Below, one piece after another: positions 24,644 through 31,865 of a stretch of DNA of 31,865 nucleotides. Each line of letters begins with the position of its first letter. Within the stretch, counting starts at the first letter, position 1. Where the stretch lies: the NCBI GenBank assembly GCA_964442015.1, contig CAYTYA010000016.1, positions 1-31,865 of the forward strand, in the 5' to 3' direction. This stretch comes from GCA-002701945 sp964442015 (GTDB taxonomy: Bacteria; Fidelibacterota; Marinisomatia; Marinisomatales; TCS55). The position numbers and the translations under genes were made by a program. A model generated the notes under the pieces. It made no database searches and was not told where the DNA came from. It saw only the letters and a program-made list of their open reading frames with translations.

Positions 24644-24651
24644 CTTAAAGT
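24644..24651. promoter_or_regulatory. third CTTAAAGT element near the merR start
   Basis: CTTAAAGT (plus strand) repeats the core of the inverted-repeat arms at 24677-24684 and 24708-24715. It lies between the -10 box and the merR start codon. Confidence 0.4.
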
Positions 24652-24659
24652 GTTACTTT

Positions 24660-24688
24660 ATATTAATGCATAAATTACTTTAAGTCAA
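24660..24688 (-). promoter_or_regulatory. merR promoter
   Basis: TTGACT (24688-24683), exactly 17 bp, then TAATAT (24665-24660). This is the best sigma-70-type match seen in the window. The predicted leader to the ATG at 24634 is about 20 nt. Confidence 0.65.
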
Positions 24689-24719
24689 AGGAAATTTAAT
24701 ATTATCTCTTAAAGTAATT
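24673..24719. promoter_or_regulatory. 12-bp inverted repeat over the merR promoter
   Basis: Arms AATTACTTTAAG (24673-24684) and CTTAAAGTAATT (24708-24719) are perfect reverse complements separated by 23 bp. The arm nearer merR lies in the promoter spacer, touching the -35 box. Likely MerR operator; it could in principle also help end the upstream aminotransferase transcript, but no U-run follows. Confidence 0.5.
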
Positions 24720-24724
24720 AATGT

Positions 24725-26155
24725 TTAATGAGGTGATTGAATAAAGCGATTATGAAAACGTATCCATTCAGGAAGAAATCTTGTTATTGATTGGACGGAT
24801 GGTAAAAAGGCAATCCGAAGATGATTTGTTCCAGGTTGCTGTCCAAAACCTTCCCCATTTACTGTACAAATTCCAGTTTCCTCTAATAATTTCATGCAAT
24901 AATCAAAATCTGTTATATTTTTTGGTAAAGAATTAATCCTTGGAAAAAGATACATTGCTCCCGTATCCCCGAAACAATCCATTCCTTCCATTTGTTTAAA
25001 GCTTTCTTTAATTAATGCTGCTTTTGTTTCTAATTCTCTTAATATGGTATTTTTTTCTTCCGTATAGATATTATATGTACTTGAACCTTTTTTTGGCGGT
25101 TGTACCATCATATAAACGATAGCTTGCCCAACTGTATTTGAACAAAGACTAACTGATGCTTGTTTGATTAATAATTCTGATAAATTTGCATTTGAATCTT
25201 TCATAGTAGGCATATTACGTATTTCCATATACCCTCCTCTATGACCACATTCACCAGTAAATCCTTTTGAAATACTATGAAGGCTAAATAAAGGAATATC
25301 GCGTGATCCTACTGTACTAGCCATTGATACAAACGATCCTCCATATAGATTTTCTTGATATACCTCATCAGCAATAATTGATAAATTATATTTTTCTGCA
25401 AAATTAACAATATCATTTATATTATTCTTATTTAGAATTGCCCCTGTAGGATTACCAGGATTAATTATAACAATACATTTAACATTTACTCCTTTTGTTG
25501 TGGCATTTTGAAATGCCTCTTCGAGAATATCTGGAGTTAATGCCCAATCTTCTTCCTCAGTGGGATAATACCCTACTTCAACACCTCCACATCTTTTAAC
25601 TGTAGCTGAGTATAATGGATATTGGGGTATAGGAATCATTATCCCATCATTTGGTACTGTGATAAGCAATTCTAATATTCGTCTTACGGCATCACTTGCA
25701 CCATCAGTAAGAAATATTGAATCTGGATCAGAAACAACATCATTCTTATCTCTTATATCAATAAAGTCAGAAATTGCTTCTCTAATAAACTTAGGACCTT
25801 GACTTTCTGTATAGGCACCCATTCCTGTAAGGCTTTTATGAAGAAATTCTTCACTATAATCAATAACATCTGTTGGAATAAGTGAAATTCCATTTTCTTC
25901 AAATAAATCGGATTGTTTTTGTGCAAGCTTAGCAAGATTCCGCTCACGTTGAATATTATCGGAAGCTTCTAATAGTGCAATAACTTGACGATAAAAAGAA
26001 ATTGGTTTCTGTTGAAGAGCTTGAGGATTTCCAATATTACAAGCATATATCGTACGCCCTTCTCTTTGCAAATCCATTGCTCTACGTGGTATTGGTCCGC
26101 GAACAGCATACTCCATATCAACCAAATTTTGATTGACTGGAATATTATGAGTCAT
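24725..26155 (-). CDS. alanine-aminotransferase-type PLP enzyme
   Basis: 476 residues of fold-type I aminotransferases, closest in layout to eukaryotic-type alanine/glutamate:glyoxylate aminotransferases. The N-terminus AVRGPIPRRAMDLQREGRTI then YACNIGNPQALQQKPISFYR is characteristic of that group. Further blocks are GAYTESQGPKFIREAI, NPGNPTG (232-238), ADEVY with D263 for the PLP ring nitrogen, and HSISKG with K297 as the Schiff-base lysine, followed by GECGHRGGYME. It probably interconverts alanine/2-oxoglutarate and pyruvate/glutamate. It starts 15 nt after the pnp stop, so it is likely co-transcribed. Confidence 0.9.
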   Translation of the reverse strand: MTHNIPVNQNLVDMEYAVRGPIPRRAMDLQREGRTIYACNIGNPQALQQKPISFYRQVIALLEASDNIQRERNLAKLAQKQSDLFEENGISLIPTDVIDYSEEFLHKSLTGMGAYTESQGPKFIREAISDFIDIRDKNDVVSDPDSIFLTDGASDAVRRILELLITVPNDGIMIPIPQYPLYSATVKRCGGVEVGYYPTEEEDWALTPDILEEAFQNATTKGVNVKCIVIINPGNPTGAILNKNNINDIVNFAEKYNLSIIADEVYQENLYGGSFVSMASTVGSRDIPLFSLHSISKGFTGECGHRGGYMEIRNMPTMKDSNANLSELLIKQASVSLCSNTVGQAIVYMMVQPPKKGSSTYNIYTEEKNTILRELETKAALIKESFKQMEGMDCFGDTGAMYLFPRINSLPKNITDFDYCMKLLEETGICTVNGEGFGQQPGTNHLRIAFLPSVQSITRFLPEWIRFHNRFIQSPH

Positions 26156-26170
26156 ATTGAAATCCTTCTT

Positions 26171-28360
26171 TTAGAAGCGCTTTTTCCGATTGGAAGATCT
26201 ATTATCACGACGACCTCCACCAAAACGGCCGCCGCGGCCGCCACGTCCTCCATCGCGATTACGCGGTGGGGGCTCAACATATCCTTCAGGTTTCTCCATT
26301 AAAGCTTTACGGCTTAAATCTAGCCTACCTTGATCATCAACTTTAATAAGCTTTACTCGCATTTTATCACCAGATTTACATACATCTTCTACTTTGTCTG
26401 TTCTTTTCCAATCCATCTCAGAAATATGCACTAAACCTTCTTTACCAGGAACGATTTCAACAAAAGCACCAAATGTCATCAATCTAGTAACGACCCCATC
26501 AAATTCCATACCCACTTCAGGGTCAAGAGTAACTGCTTTCACTATCTCTGCTGCTTCATCTAAACGAACTTTATCTACACCAGAAATAGTCACTAAACCA
26601 TCATCATCCACATTAACATCACATTCAGTATCAGCAATAATCTTCTTGATCGTCTTACCACCTGGTCCAATAAGGCCACCTATCTTTTCCGGATTTATAC
26701 TAAATGATACAATTTTTGGTGCATAATCAGAAATTTCACTTGGTTCACTCAATGCTTCATTCATTTTATCAAGTATATGCAGCCTACCTACCCTAGCCTG
26801 TTCTAAGGCCTCTTCTAACAACTCAAATGAGATACCTTCAATTTTAAGATCAAGCTGTATTGCTGAAATTCCATCTTTTGTACCTGCAACTTTAAAATCC
26901 ATATCACCTAAATGATCTTCTGCGCCAAGAATATCGCTTAAAACAGCATGACGATCACCATCAAGGATTAACCCCATTGCTATTCCTGCAACATGCTCTT
27001 TCAAAGGACATCCTGAATCCATTAGTGCAATGGACCCACCACATACACTTGCCATTGATGATGATCCATTTGATTCCATAATTTCAGATACAATTCGTAT
27101 TGTATATGGGAAATCATCATAAGCAGGCATAACAGGCTTTAAAGACCTCTCTGCTAAATTTCCATGACCTACCTCACGTCTGCTTGTAAATCCAACTCGA
27201 CCAACTTCACCAACACAATATGGAGGGAAATTATAATGTAGATAATAGTTCTTTTTATAATCCTCATCCATACTATCAATTATCTGCTCATCCCTTTTGC
27301 TACCTAAAGTTGTTATAACAAGCGCCTGTGTTTCTCCTCTTGTAAATAAAACAGAACCATGCGTCCTAGGTAAAAAAGATGGATCAATAGTAATATCTCT
27401 TATATCCGTTGTACTTCTACCATCACTTCTTACACCAGTATCCAAGACTTTATTACGAAAAGCTATTTTAAATTTATCATCGATAAGCTTTTTAACTTCT
27501 TTTTCATTTTCAGGAAATTTCTCCTCTAAAGATTCTAAAGTATCTTGATGCAATTGTGAAGTCGCAGATTCTCTTTCAGATTTATCTGCAAGCTGAATAA
27601 TATCATTAATTTTATCACCAATTGATTTATCTACAGCCGCATTTAGCTTGTCATTAGCTTTATCTTCTGGTATATCTCTTTTCTCTGGGTTTACTTCTTT
27701 TGCAATCTCTTCTTGAAGGGCTATAATTTTCTTTATATCCTCATGTGCAAATTTTAGGGCATTCACAAATACATCTTCTGCAATTAAATCTGCCTCCCCT
27801 TCAACCATTACAATAGTATCTTTATTGCCAGATACTACTAATTCCATTGAAGATTCCTCCATCTGCAACTTAGTGGGATTCACAACAAAATCTTCATCAA
27901 CTTTTGCCAATCGAACAGTCGCTATTGGACCATTCCATGGTATATTAGATATCATTAATGCAGCAGAAGCACCTACGCCAGCAAGTACATCGGAAGGATT
28001 TTCTCCATCAGTTGTTAAAACAGTTATAATTACTTGTGTTTCATATTTGAAAGACTTTGGGAATAAAGGCCGTATTGGTCTATCCGTTAAGCGAGAAGTG
28101 AGAATTTCTCTTTCAGAAGGTCTAGCTTCACGCTTAAAAAATCCTCCTGGAATTTTTCCTCCAGCATAATGTCTTTCCCTATACTCAACTTGCAATGGGA
28201 AAAAATCAATATCTTCACGCATTTCTCTCGCAGCGTTTACTGCTACGATTAATGTAGTTTCTCCATAGGAAACCATTACAGAACCCGCAGCTTGTTTTGC
28301 AACTTGACCTGTACTTATTTTTAATGTTTTTCCATTAATTTCTATTTCTTTATTTATCAT
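26171..28360 (-). CDS. pnp: polyribonucleotide nucleotidyltransferase (PNPase) with Arg/Gly-rich tail
   Basis: A 729-residue phosphorolytic 3'-5' exoribonuclease and degradosome-type RNA turnover enzyme. The first RNase PH domain starts near residue 10 (TGQVAKQAAGSVMVSYGETT). A helical domain follows, then the second PH domain with catalytic residues in LGAEDHLGDMDFKVAGTKDG. KH domain about 551-617 (IGGLIGPGGKTIKKII) and S1 domain about 618-690 (FDGVVTRLMTFGAFVEIVPG). The last 33 residues (697-729) are an RGG-like tail, GGRGGRGGRFGGGRR, which many PNPases lack. It follows rpsO by 12 nt, the conserved rpsO-pnp pairing. Confidence 0.97.
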   Translation of the reverse strand: MINKEIEINGKTLKISTGQVAKQAAGSVMVSYGETTLIVAVNAAREMREDIDFFPLQVEYRERHYAGGKIPGGFFKREARPSEREILTSRLTDRPIRPLFPKSFKYETQVIITVLTTDGENPSDVLAGVGASAALMISNIPWNGPIATVRLAKVDEDFVVNPTKLQMEESSMELVVSGNKDTIVMVEGEADLIAEDVFVNALKFAHEDIKKIIALQEEIAKEVNPEKRDIPEDKANDKLNAAVDKSIGDKINDIIQLADKSERESATSQLHQDTLESLEEKFPENEKEVKKLIDDKFKIAFRNKVLDTGVRSDGRSTTDIRDITIDPSFLPRTHGSVLFTRGETQALVITTLGSKRDEQIIDSMDEDYKKNYYLHYNFPPYCVGEVGRVGFTSRREVGHGNLAERSLKPVMPAYDDFPYTIRIVSEIMESNGSSSMASVCGGSIALMDSGCPLKEHVAGIAMGLILDGDRHAVLSDILGAEDHLGDMDFKVAGTKDGISAIQLDLKIEGISFELLEEALEQARVGRLHILDKMNEALSEPSEISDYAPKIVSFSINPEKIGGLIGPGGKTIKKIIADTECDVNVDDDGLVTISGVDKVRLDEAAEIVKAVTLDPEVGMEFDGVVTRLMTFGAFVEIVPGKEGLVHISEMDWKRTDKVEDVCKSGDKMRVKLIKVDDQGRLDLSRKALMEKPEGYVEPPPRNRDGGRGGRGGRFGGGRRDNRSSNRKKRF

Positions 28361-28372
28361 ATTATTTACTTG

Positions 28373-28642
28373 TTATCCTCTTATATTCAATTCATTTACC
28401 ACTTTCTCATATTTTTCCAGATCTTTTCTACGTAAATATTTCATTAGTCTTTTTCGTTGGCCAACAAGCATTACTAAACCTCGACGAGAATGGTTATCTT
28501 TTTTATTATTGTTAACATGTTCAGTCAATTGTCTAATTCGGCTTGTTAATAAAGCAATCTGAACAGTCGATGAACCAGTATCCGTATTATTTTCTCCAAA
28601 TTTGGATACAATATTTTCTTTTTCTTCTTTATTTAAAGGCAT
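28373..28642 (-). CDS. rpsO: 30S ribosomal protein S15
   Basis: 89 residues, the exact family length. S15 binds the 16S rRNA central domain early in 30S assembly. Conserved blocks are DTGSSTVQIALLTSRIRQLT, NNKKDNHSRRGLVMLVGQRK and RLMKYLRRKDLEKYEKVV. A good AAGGAG precedes the ATG with 5-nt spacing. It lies between ribF and pnp as in many bacteria. Confidence 0.98.
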   Translation of the reverse strand: MPLNKEEKENIVSKFGENNTDTGSSTVQIALLTSRIRQLTEHVNNNKKDNHSRRGLVMLVGQRKRLMKYLRRKDLEKYEKVVNELNIRG

Positions 28643-28650
28643 ATTACTCC

Positions 28651-29586
28651 TTATTCATATTTCTTTTTCAATTCCATACAATATTTCCTATCCTGATGCA
28701 ATTGTCGGACTAATTGATCCGAATTATCAAATTTTTCTTCATCACGGATTCTTTCCAGGAATTCTATATATATCTCACGATTATAAATGTCGTCCAGGCT
28801 AGATGTAAAAAAATTAATCTCCATCACCAACTCTCTCTCATTAAACGTTGGACGCGTACCGAAGTTACACATTCCTACAATAAAATCATCATTAACTCTT
28901 CCTCTTGCCAAATATACGCCAGTTTTTGGCATTAATTGATTTTTTTCAGTTGCAACAATATTAGCAGTTGGGAATTCTAATTCTTTTCCTCTACCAGCGC
29001 CATGAACTACTTTTGCATAAAATCCATAAACCCACCCTAATTCAAAAGAGGCTCTTCTTACAAACCCATTTGATATTAAATCACGAATATGAGTACTAGA
29101 TAATACAACTTTGTCATCTGCAACAGCATTTATAATATCTATATTAATATTTCGACTTATTGCATACTGCTTCAAAAATTCTGGGGAACCCTCTCTATTA
29201 TGTCCAAAATGATGATCGTACCCTATTACAATCCCTGATGGTGAAAAATATTTCATAACAATATTATCCATAAAATTTTCAGCTGTTCTTTTAGAAAATT
29301 CTTTCGTAAAGGGTATAATAAGAATCGTATCAATACCGAGTTTTTTTAACAAGGATTTCTTTTGTTTTATAGACATAATCAAAGATAGTTTATTATCCTT
29401 ATCAAGAATATGTCTTGGATGAGGATTAAAAGTGATTAACACTGATTTTTTACCTTTTGCAATAGCGGTAGTTGTGAGAGTTTTTACAATATCTTGATGA
29501 CCTCTATGGAGACCATCAAAAGAACCAATTGTCAACACACATCCTGCGCAATCTTTAACTTGATCAATTTGAGTATATATTTTCAT
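28651..29586 (-). CDS. ribF: bifunctional riboflavin kinase / FAD synthetase
   Basis: 311 residues. The N-terminal FMN adenylyltransferase domain shows GSFDGLHRGHQDIV with the HxGH-like H27/H30, FNPHPRHIL, and GYDHHFGHNREGSPEFL. The STHIRDLI stretch links to the C-terminal flavokinase domain, whose ATP/Mg motif GRGKELEFPTANI (199-210) and GVYLARGRVNDDF are present, with the catalytic-type acid in ELVMEINFF. It phosphorylates riboflavin to FMN and adenylates FMN to FAD. Its start overlaps truB by 4 nt. Confidence 0.96.
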   Translation of the reverse strand: MKIYTQIDQVKDCAGCVLTIGSFDGLHRGHQDIVKTLTTTAIAKGKKSVLITFNPHPRHILDKDNKLSLIMSIKQKKSLLKKLGIDTILIIPFTKEFSKRTAENFMDNIVMKYFSPSGIVIGYDHHFGHNREGSPEFLKQYAISRNINIDIINAVADDKVVLSSTHIRDLISNGFVRRASFELGWVYGFYAKVVHGAGRGKELEFPTANIVATEKNQLMPKTGVYLARGRVNDDFIVGMCNFGTRPTFNERELVMEINFFTSSLDDIYNREIYIEFLERIRDEEKFDNSDQLVRQLHQDRKYCMELKKKYE

Positions 29587-30218
29587 AATATGCTAATTTC
29601 ATCAATTAATTTTGATTCTGTTATATTGTAGGGTCCGACACTTATTCTTTCTAATGCAGATAAAAACCCTACTGTTCCTAGCTTTTTTGCAATATCATAT
29701 CCTAAAACTCTTACATATGTACCCTTAGAACAAGTAACTTGAAATGTAATTGTTGATGATTCCAATTTTACTAATTGAATATCACTGATATTAATTTCTA
29801 TTGGATCTCTCTTCACAATCTTATTCTGACGTGCTAACTTATAAAGACGTACTCCATTAACCTTTTTTGCTGAATACATAGGAGGTGTTTGTCTACTAAC
29901 ACCTTTAAATGATGCTAGAATTTTTTCAACAACTTTTTGAGATAATTCTGGTATCTTTGCTTTTAAAATAGTATTTCCATCACAGTCATATGTATCAGTT
30001 TCTATCCCCAAGGTTAAGTCAGCTATGTACGTTTTATTTGATAATGATATATCAGATAGTTTTTTTGTATCAGGGCCTGTCCCTAATATCAATACACCTG
30101 TCGCAAAAGGATCAAGTGTACCAGCATGACCAACCTTTTTTTCATTAATAATACCACGAACTTTCTTTACAACGTCAAATGACGTCCAACCTGGAGGTTT
30201 ATTAATATTTATAATCAT
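29583..30218 (-). CDS. truB: tRNA pseudouridine(55) synthase
   Basis: Makes pseudouridine 55 in the T loop of tRNAs. The N-terminal INKPPGWTSFDVVKKVRGI and KKVGHAGTLDPFATGVL include catalytic D36; YIADLTLGIETDTYD, RQTPPMYSAKKVNGVRLYKL and CSKGTYVRVLGYDIA complete the core. At 211 residues it ends soon after LSALERISVGPYNI and lacks the C-terminal PUA-type domain found in longer homologues, as in several compact TruB proteins. It overlaps rbfA and ribF by 4 nt on each side. Confidence 0.95.
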   Translation of the reverse strand: MIININKPPGWTSFDVVKKVRGIINEKKVGHAGTLDPFATGVLILGTGPDTKKLSDISLSNKTYIADLTLGIETDTYDCDGNTILKAKIPELSQKVVEKILASFKGVSRQTPPMYSAKKVNGVRLYKLARQNKIVKRDPIEINISDIQLVKLESSTITFQVTCSKGTYVRVLGYDIAKKLGTVGFLSALERISVGPYNITESKLIDEISIL

Positions 30219-30577
30219 TTATCTTCTGAATCTATATCCTTAAATAATTTATCTATCTGTTCAGTGAATTTATGTGAATCATCCATATAAAATTTTAATT
30301 CAGGAGTATTTTTCGTATTTAATTGTAACCCAAGATACTTTCGAAATGCTTTTCGTAACTTTTTCATTTCATTTTCAATTAATTCAATCTTCATTTTTGG
30401 ATTAAGAACACTATAAAAAATTTTTGCACTACGCAAATCTCTTGATACATCTACAGATGTAAAGGTAATAAATCCAATATGGTTTAAACTGATATGTTTA
30501 AGAACTATATCGCCAAGGATTGACTTTATTTGCTGACCAACTCTATCAGTCCGCTTGAACGGGAGTTGTTGATGCAT
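30215..30577 (-). CDS. rbfA: ribosome-binding factor A
   Basis: A 120-residue KH-fold 30S maturation factor acting on the 5' domain of 16S rRNA. Typical stretches are RTDRVGQQIKSILGDIVLKH, then FTSVDVSRDLRSAKIFYSVL and FRKYLGLQLNTKNTPELKFY, ending with the DDSHKFTEQIDKL helix. It starts 2 nt after the infB stop and its stop overlaps the truB start, the standard infB-rbfA-truB arrangement. Confidence 0.95.
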   Translation of the reverse strand: MHQQLPFKRTDRVGQQIKSILGDIVLKHISLNHIGFITFTSVDVSRDLRSAKIFYSVLNPKMKIELIENEMKKLRKAFRKYLGLQLNTKNTPELKFYMDDSHKFTEQIDKLFKDIDSEDK

Positions 30578-30579
30578 AA

Positions 30580-31865
30580 TTATAATTCAAGAGTTCTCTT
30601 TATTGATTGTATTTCAAAAGTAACAATGATATCATTTTCTTTAAATTTTCCAGCTCCTTCTATTCCAATTCCACATTCCATACCTTCTTTGATTTCTTTT
30701 ACATCATCTTTAAATCTTTTTAATGAAGTTACTGACCCTTCATGTATTACTTCATCATCACGAATTAATCTTGCCTTATCTCCTCTATGAATAACGCCTT
30801 CTTCTACTCTTGTACCAGCAATAAATCCTTGTTTGGGAATTTTAAACATTTCTAATACAACTGCTCTACCCAATAGTTCCTCTTTTGTTTCAGGCTCTAA
30901 TAAACCTTCTAATGTTAACTTTAACTCTTCTTCAACATTATAAATAACACTATAGGACCTGATATCTACACCTTCCTGTCTCGCTTGTAACTTCGCATTC
31001 GAATCAACTTGGACATGGAAAGCAATTATTACTGCACCAGATGCAGCTGCAAGTAAAACATCAGATTCTGTAACTAATCCGACAGATTTGTGAATAACTT
31101 GAATACCAACTTCATCGTTTTTAATTTTTTCCAACGTTTGACTCAATGCTTCTATAGAACCATCAACATCACCTTTAATTACAAGAGGTAAAGTCTTTAT
31201 TGATCCTTCTTTAATTTTTGCTGATATTGAATCTAGTGTAGTCGCTTTTATTCTTCGTTGATCAATTTCACGTTTCGTACGCTGACGATCAGAAGCTAAT
31301 CTTTTGAGGTCTTTTGCATCATCTACTACAGAAAAAATATCTGCGGCCTGAGGTACTTGATCAAATCCTAATATTTGCACTGCATCAGCAGGCATGGCAA
31401 GTTTTATACGATTACCCCGTTCATCCATAATTGCTCGAACACGACCAGCATAATTATTGCATATAAAGGGGTCACCTACATTTAGTGTTCCTTTCTGGAT
31501 TAATACTGTAGCAACAGGACCATATCCTTTATCGAGTTTAGAATCGATCACTGTACCTCGCGCAAGAGTATCTTGATTTGCTTTCAACTCAAGAACTTCA
31601 GCTTCAACAAGAATAGATTGTAGAAGGTCTTCTACACCAGTACCCTCTTTAGCAGAAATTTCAACACCCTGAACTTTCCCACCCCAATCCTCGAGTAGAA
31701 CATCATTCTCAGATAGCTCTCTTTTCACACGATCTGGGTCATTATCAGGTAAATCGATTTTGTTAATAGCCACAACTAATGGAACAGTTGCAGCTTTTGC
31801 ATGATTTATCGCTTCAATCGTTTGAGGCATTACCCCATCATTTGCCGCTACAACTAAAACAACAA
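30580..31865 (-). CDS. infB: translation initiation factor IF-2, C-terminal part (cut by window edge)
   Basis: GTP-dependent factor that brings fMet-tRNA to the 30S subunit and promotes subunit joining. The frame is open to the window edge: VVLVVAANDGVMPQTIEAIN is the strand and helix after G3, followed by G4 (NKID) and G5 (SAKEG). Domain II begins about LELKANQDTLARGTVIDSKL; the III and IV domains contain PLVIKGDVDGSIEALSQTLE, VGLVTESDVLLAAASGAVII, then GTRVEEGVIHRGDKARLI. About 427 residues are visible; the N-terminal region, P-loop and switch I/II lie outside the window. It heads the rbfA-truB-ribF-rpsO-pnp chain. Confidence 0.97.
   Translation of the reverse strand, partial: VVLVVAANDGVMPQTIEAINHAKAATVPLVVAINKIDLPDNDPDRVKRELSENDVLLEDWGGKVQGVEISAKEGTGVEDLLQSILVEAEVLELKANQDTLARGTVIDSKLDKGYGPVATVLIQKGTLNVGDPFICNNYAGRVRAIMDERGNRIKLAMPADAVQILGFDQVPQAADIFSVVDDAKDLKRLASDRQRTKREIDQRRIKATTLDSISAKIKEGSIKTLPLVIKGDVDGSIEALSQTLEKIKNDEVGIQVIHKSVGLVTESDVLLAAASGAVIIAFHVQVDSNAKLQARQEGVDIRSYSVIYNVEEELKLTLEGLLEPETKEELLGRAVVLEMFKIPKQGFIAGTRVEEGVIHRGDKARLIRDDEVIHEGSVTSLKRFKDDVKEIKEGMECGIGIEGAGKFKENDIIVTFEIQSIKRTLEL

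Overview
The window is AT-rich, tightly packed bacterial chromosome, with nearly all long genes on the minus strand. The housekeeping genes, the small lipoproteins, the mix of Shine-Dalgarno-led and leaderless-looking starts, and a MutL/DUF6754 membrane operon suggest an uncultivated marine bacterium. My best guess is the FCB side, for example Ca. Marinimicrobia (SAR406). That placement is inference; no rRNA is present. A run of 10 Ns at 19552-19561 shows this is a scaffolded draft assembly, probably a metagenome or single-cell genome. I see no transposase, phage gene or CRISPR array.

From low to high coordinates: (1) 5-2459, translation block thrS-infC, where infC appears to start at an AUC codon inside the end of thrS, followed upstream by tRNA-Val(GAC). 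(2) 2778-8633, a chain read from high to low: ALDH7-type dehydrogenase, lysine 6-aminotransferase, rsmI, tmk and a C-terminal processing protease. The first two form a lysine-to-2-aminoadipate route behind a promoter region with a 16-bp perfect palindrome. (3) 8741-16211, the most unusual part: cdsA followed by seven tightly coupled genes. These encode a MutL-type ASKHA ATPase with no mutase nearby, a barrel-sandwich/KOW-like protein, a 94-residue protein, a DUF6754-like membrane protein, two polytopic membrane proteins and a second membrane protein with a central soluble domain. This looks like an undescribed membrane-associated ATPase system.

(4) 16283-19349, envelope genes: an RlpA lipoprotein, a short dihydroorotate-dehydrogenase-like protein and a TPR lipoprotein. 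(5) 19450-21679, small genes on both strands: a PEGA-like secreted protein broken by the N gap, a zinc ribbon, a DUF1232 protein, bolA, a TerB-like protein and a SEC-C protein carrying a perfect 69-bp internal duplication. (6) 21736-24634: MazG-like pyrophosphohydrolase, secreted unknown, SAM methyltransferase, SGNH lipoprotein, tRNA-Pro(GGG) and a MerR regulator with a strong candidate promoter overlapped by inverted repeats. (7) 24725-31865: an alanine-aminotransferase-type enzyme followed by the conserved block pnp-rpsO-ribF-truB-rbfA-infB (infB cut by the window edge).

In function, blocks 1 and 7 are translation and RNA metabolism. Block 2 mixes lysine catabolism with rRNA modification, dTMP phosphorylation and envelope proteolysis. 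Block 3 ties phospholipid precursor synthesis to the unknown ATPase/membrane system.
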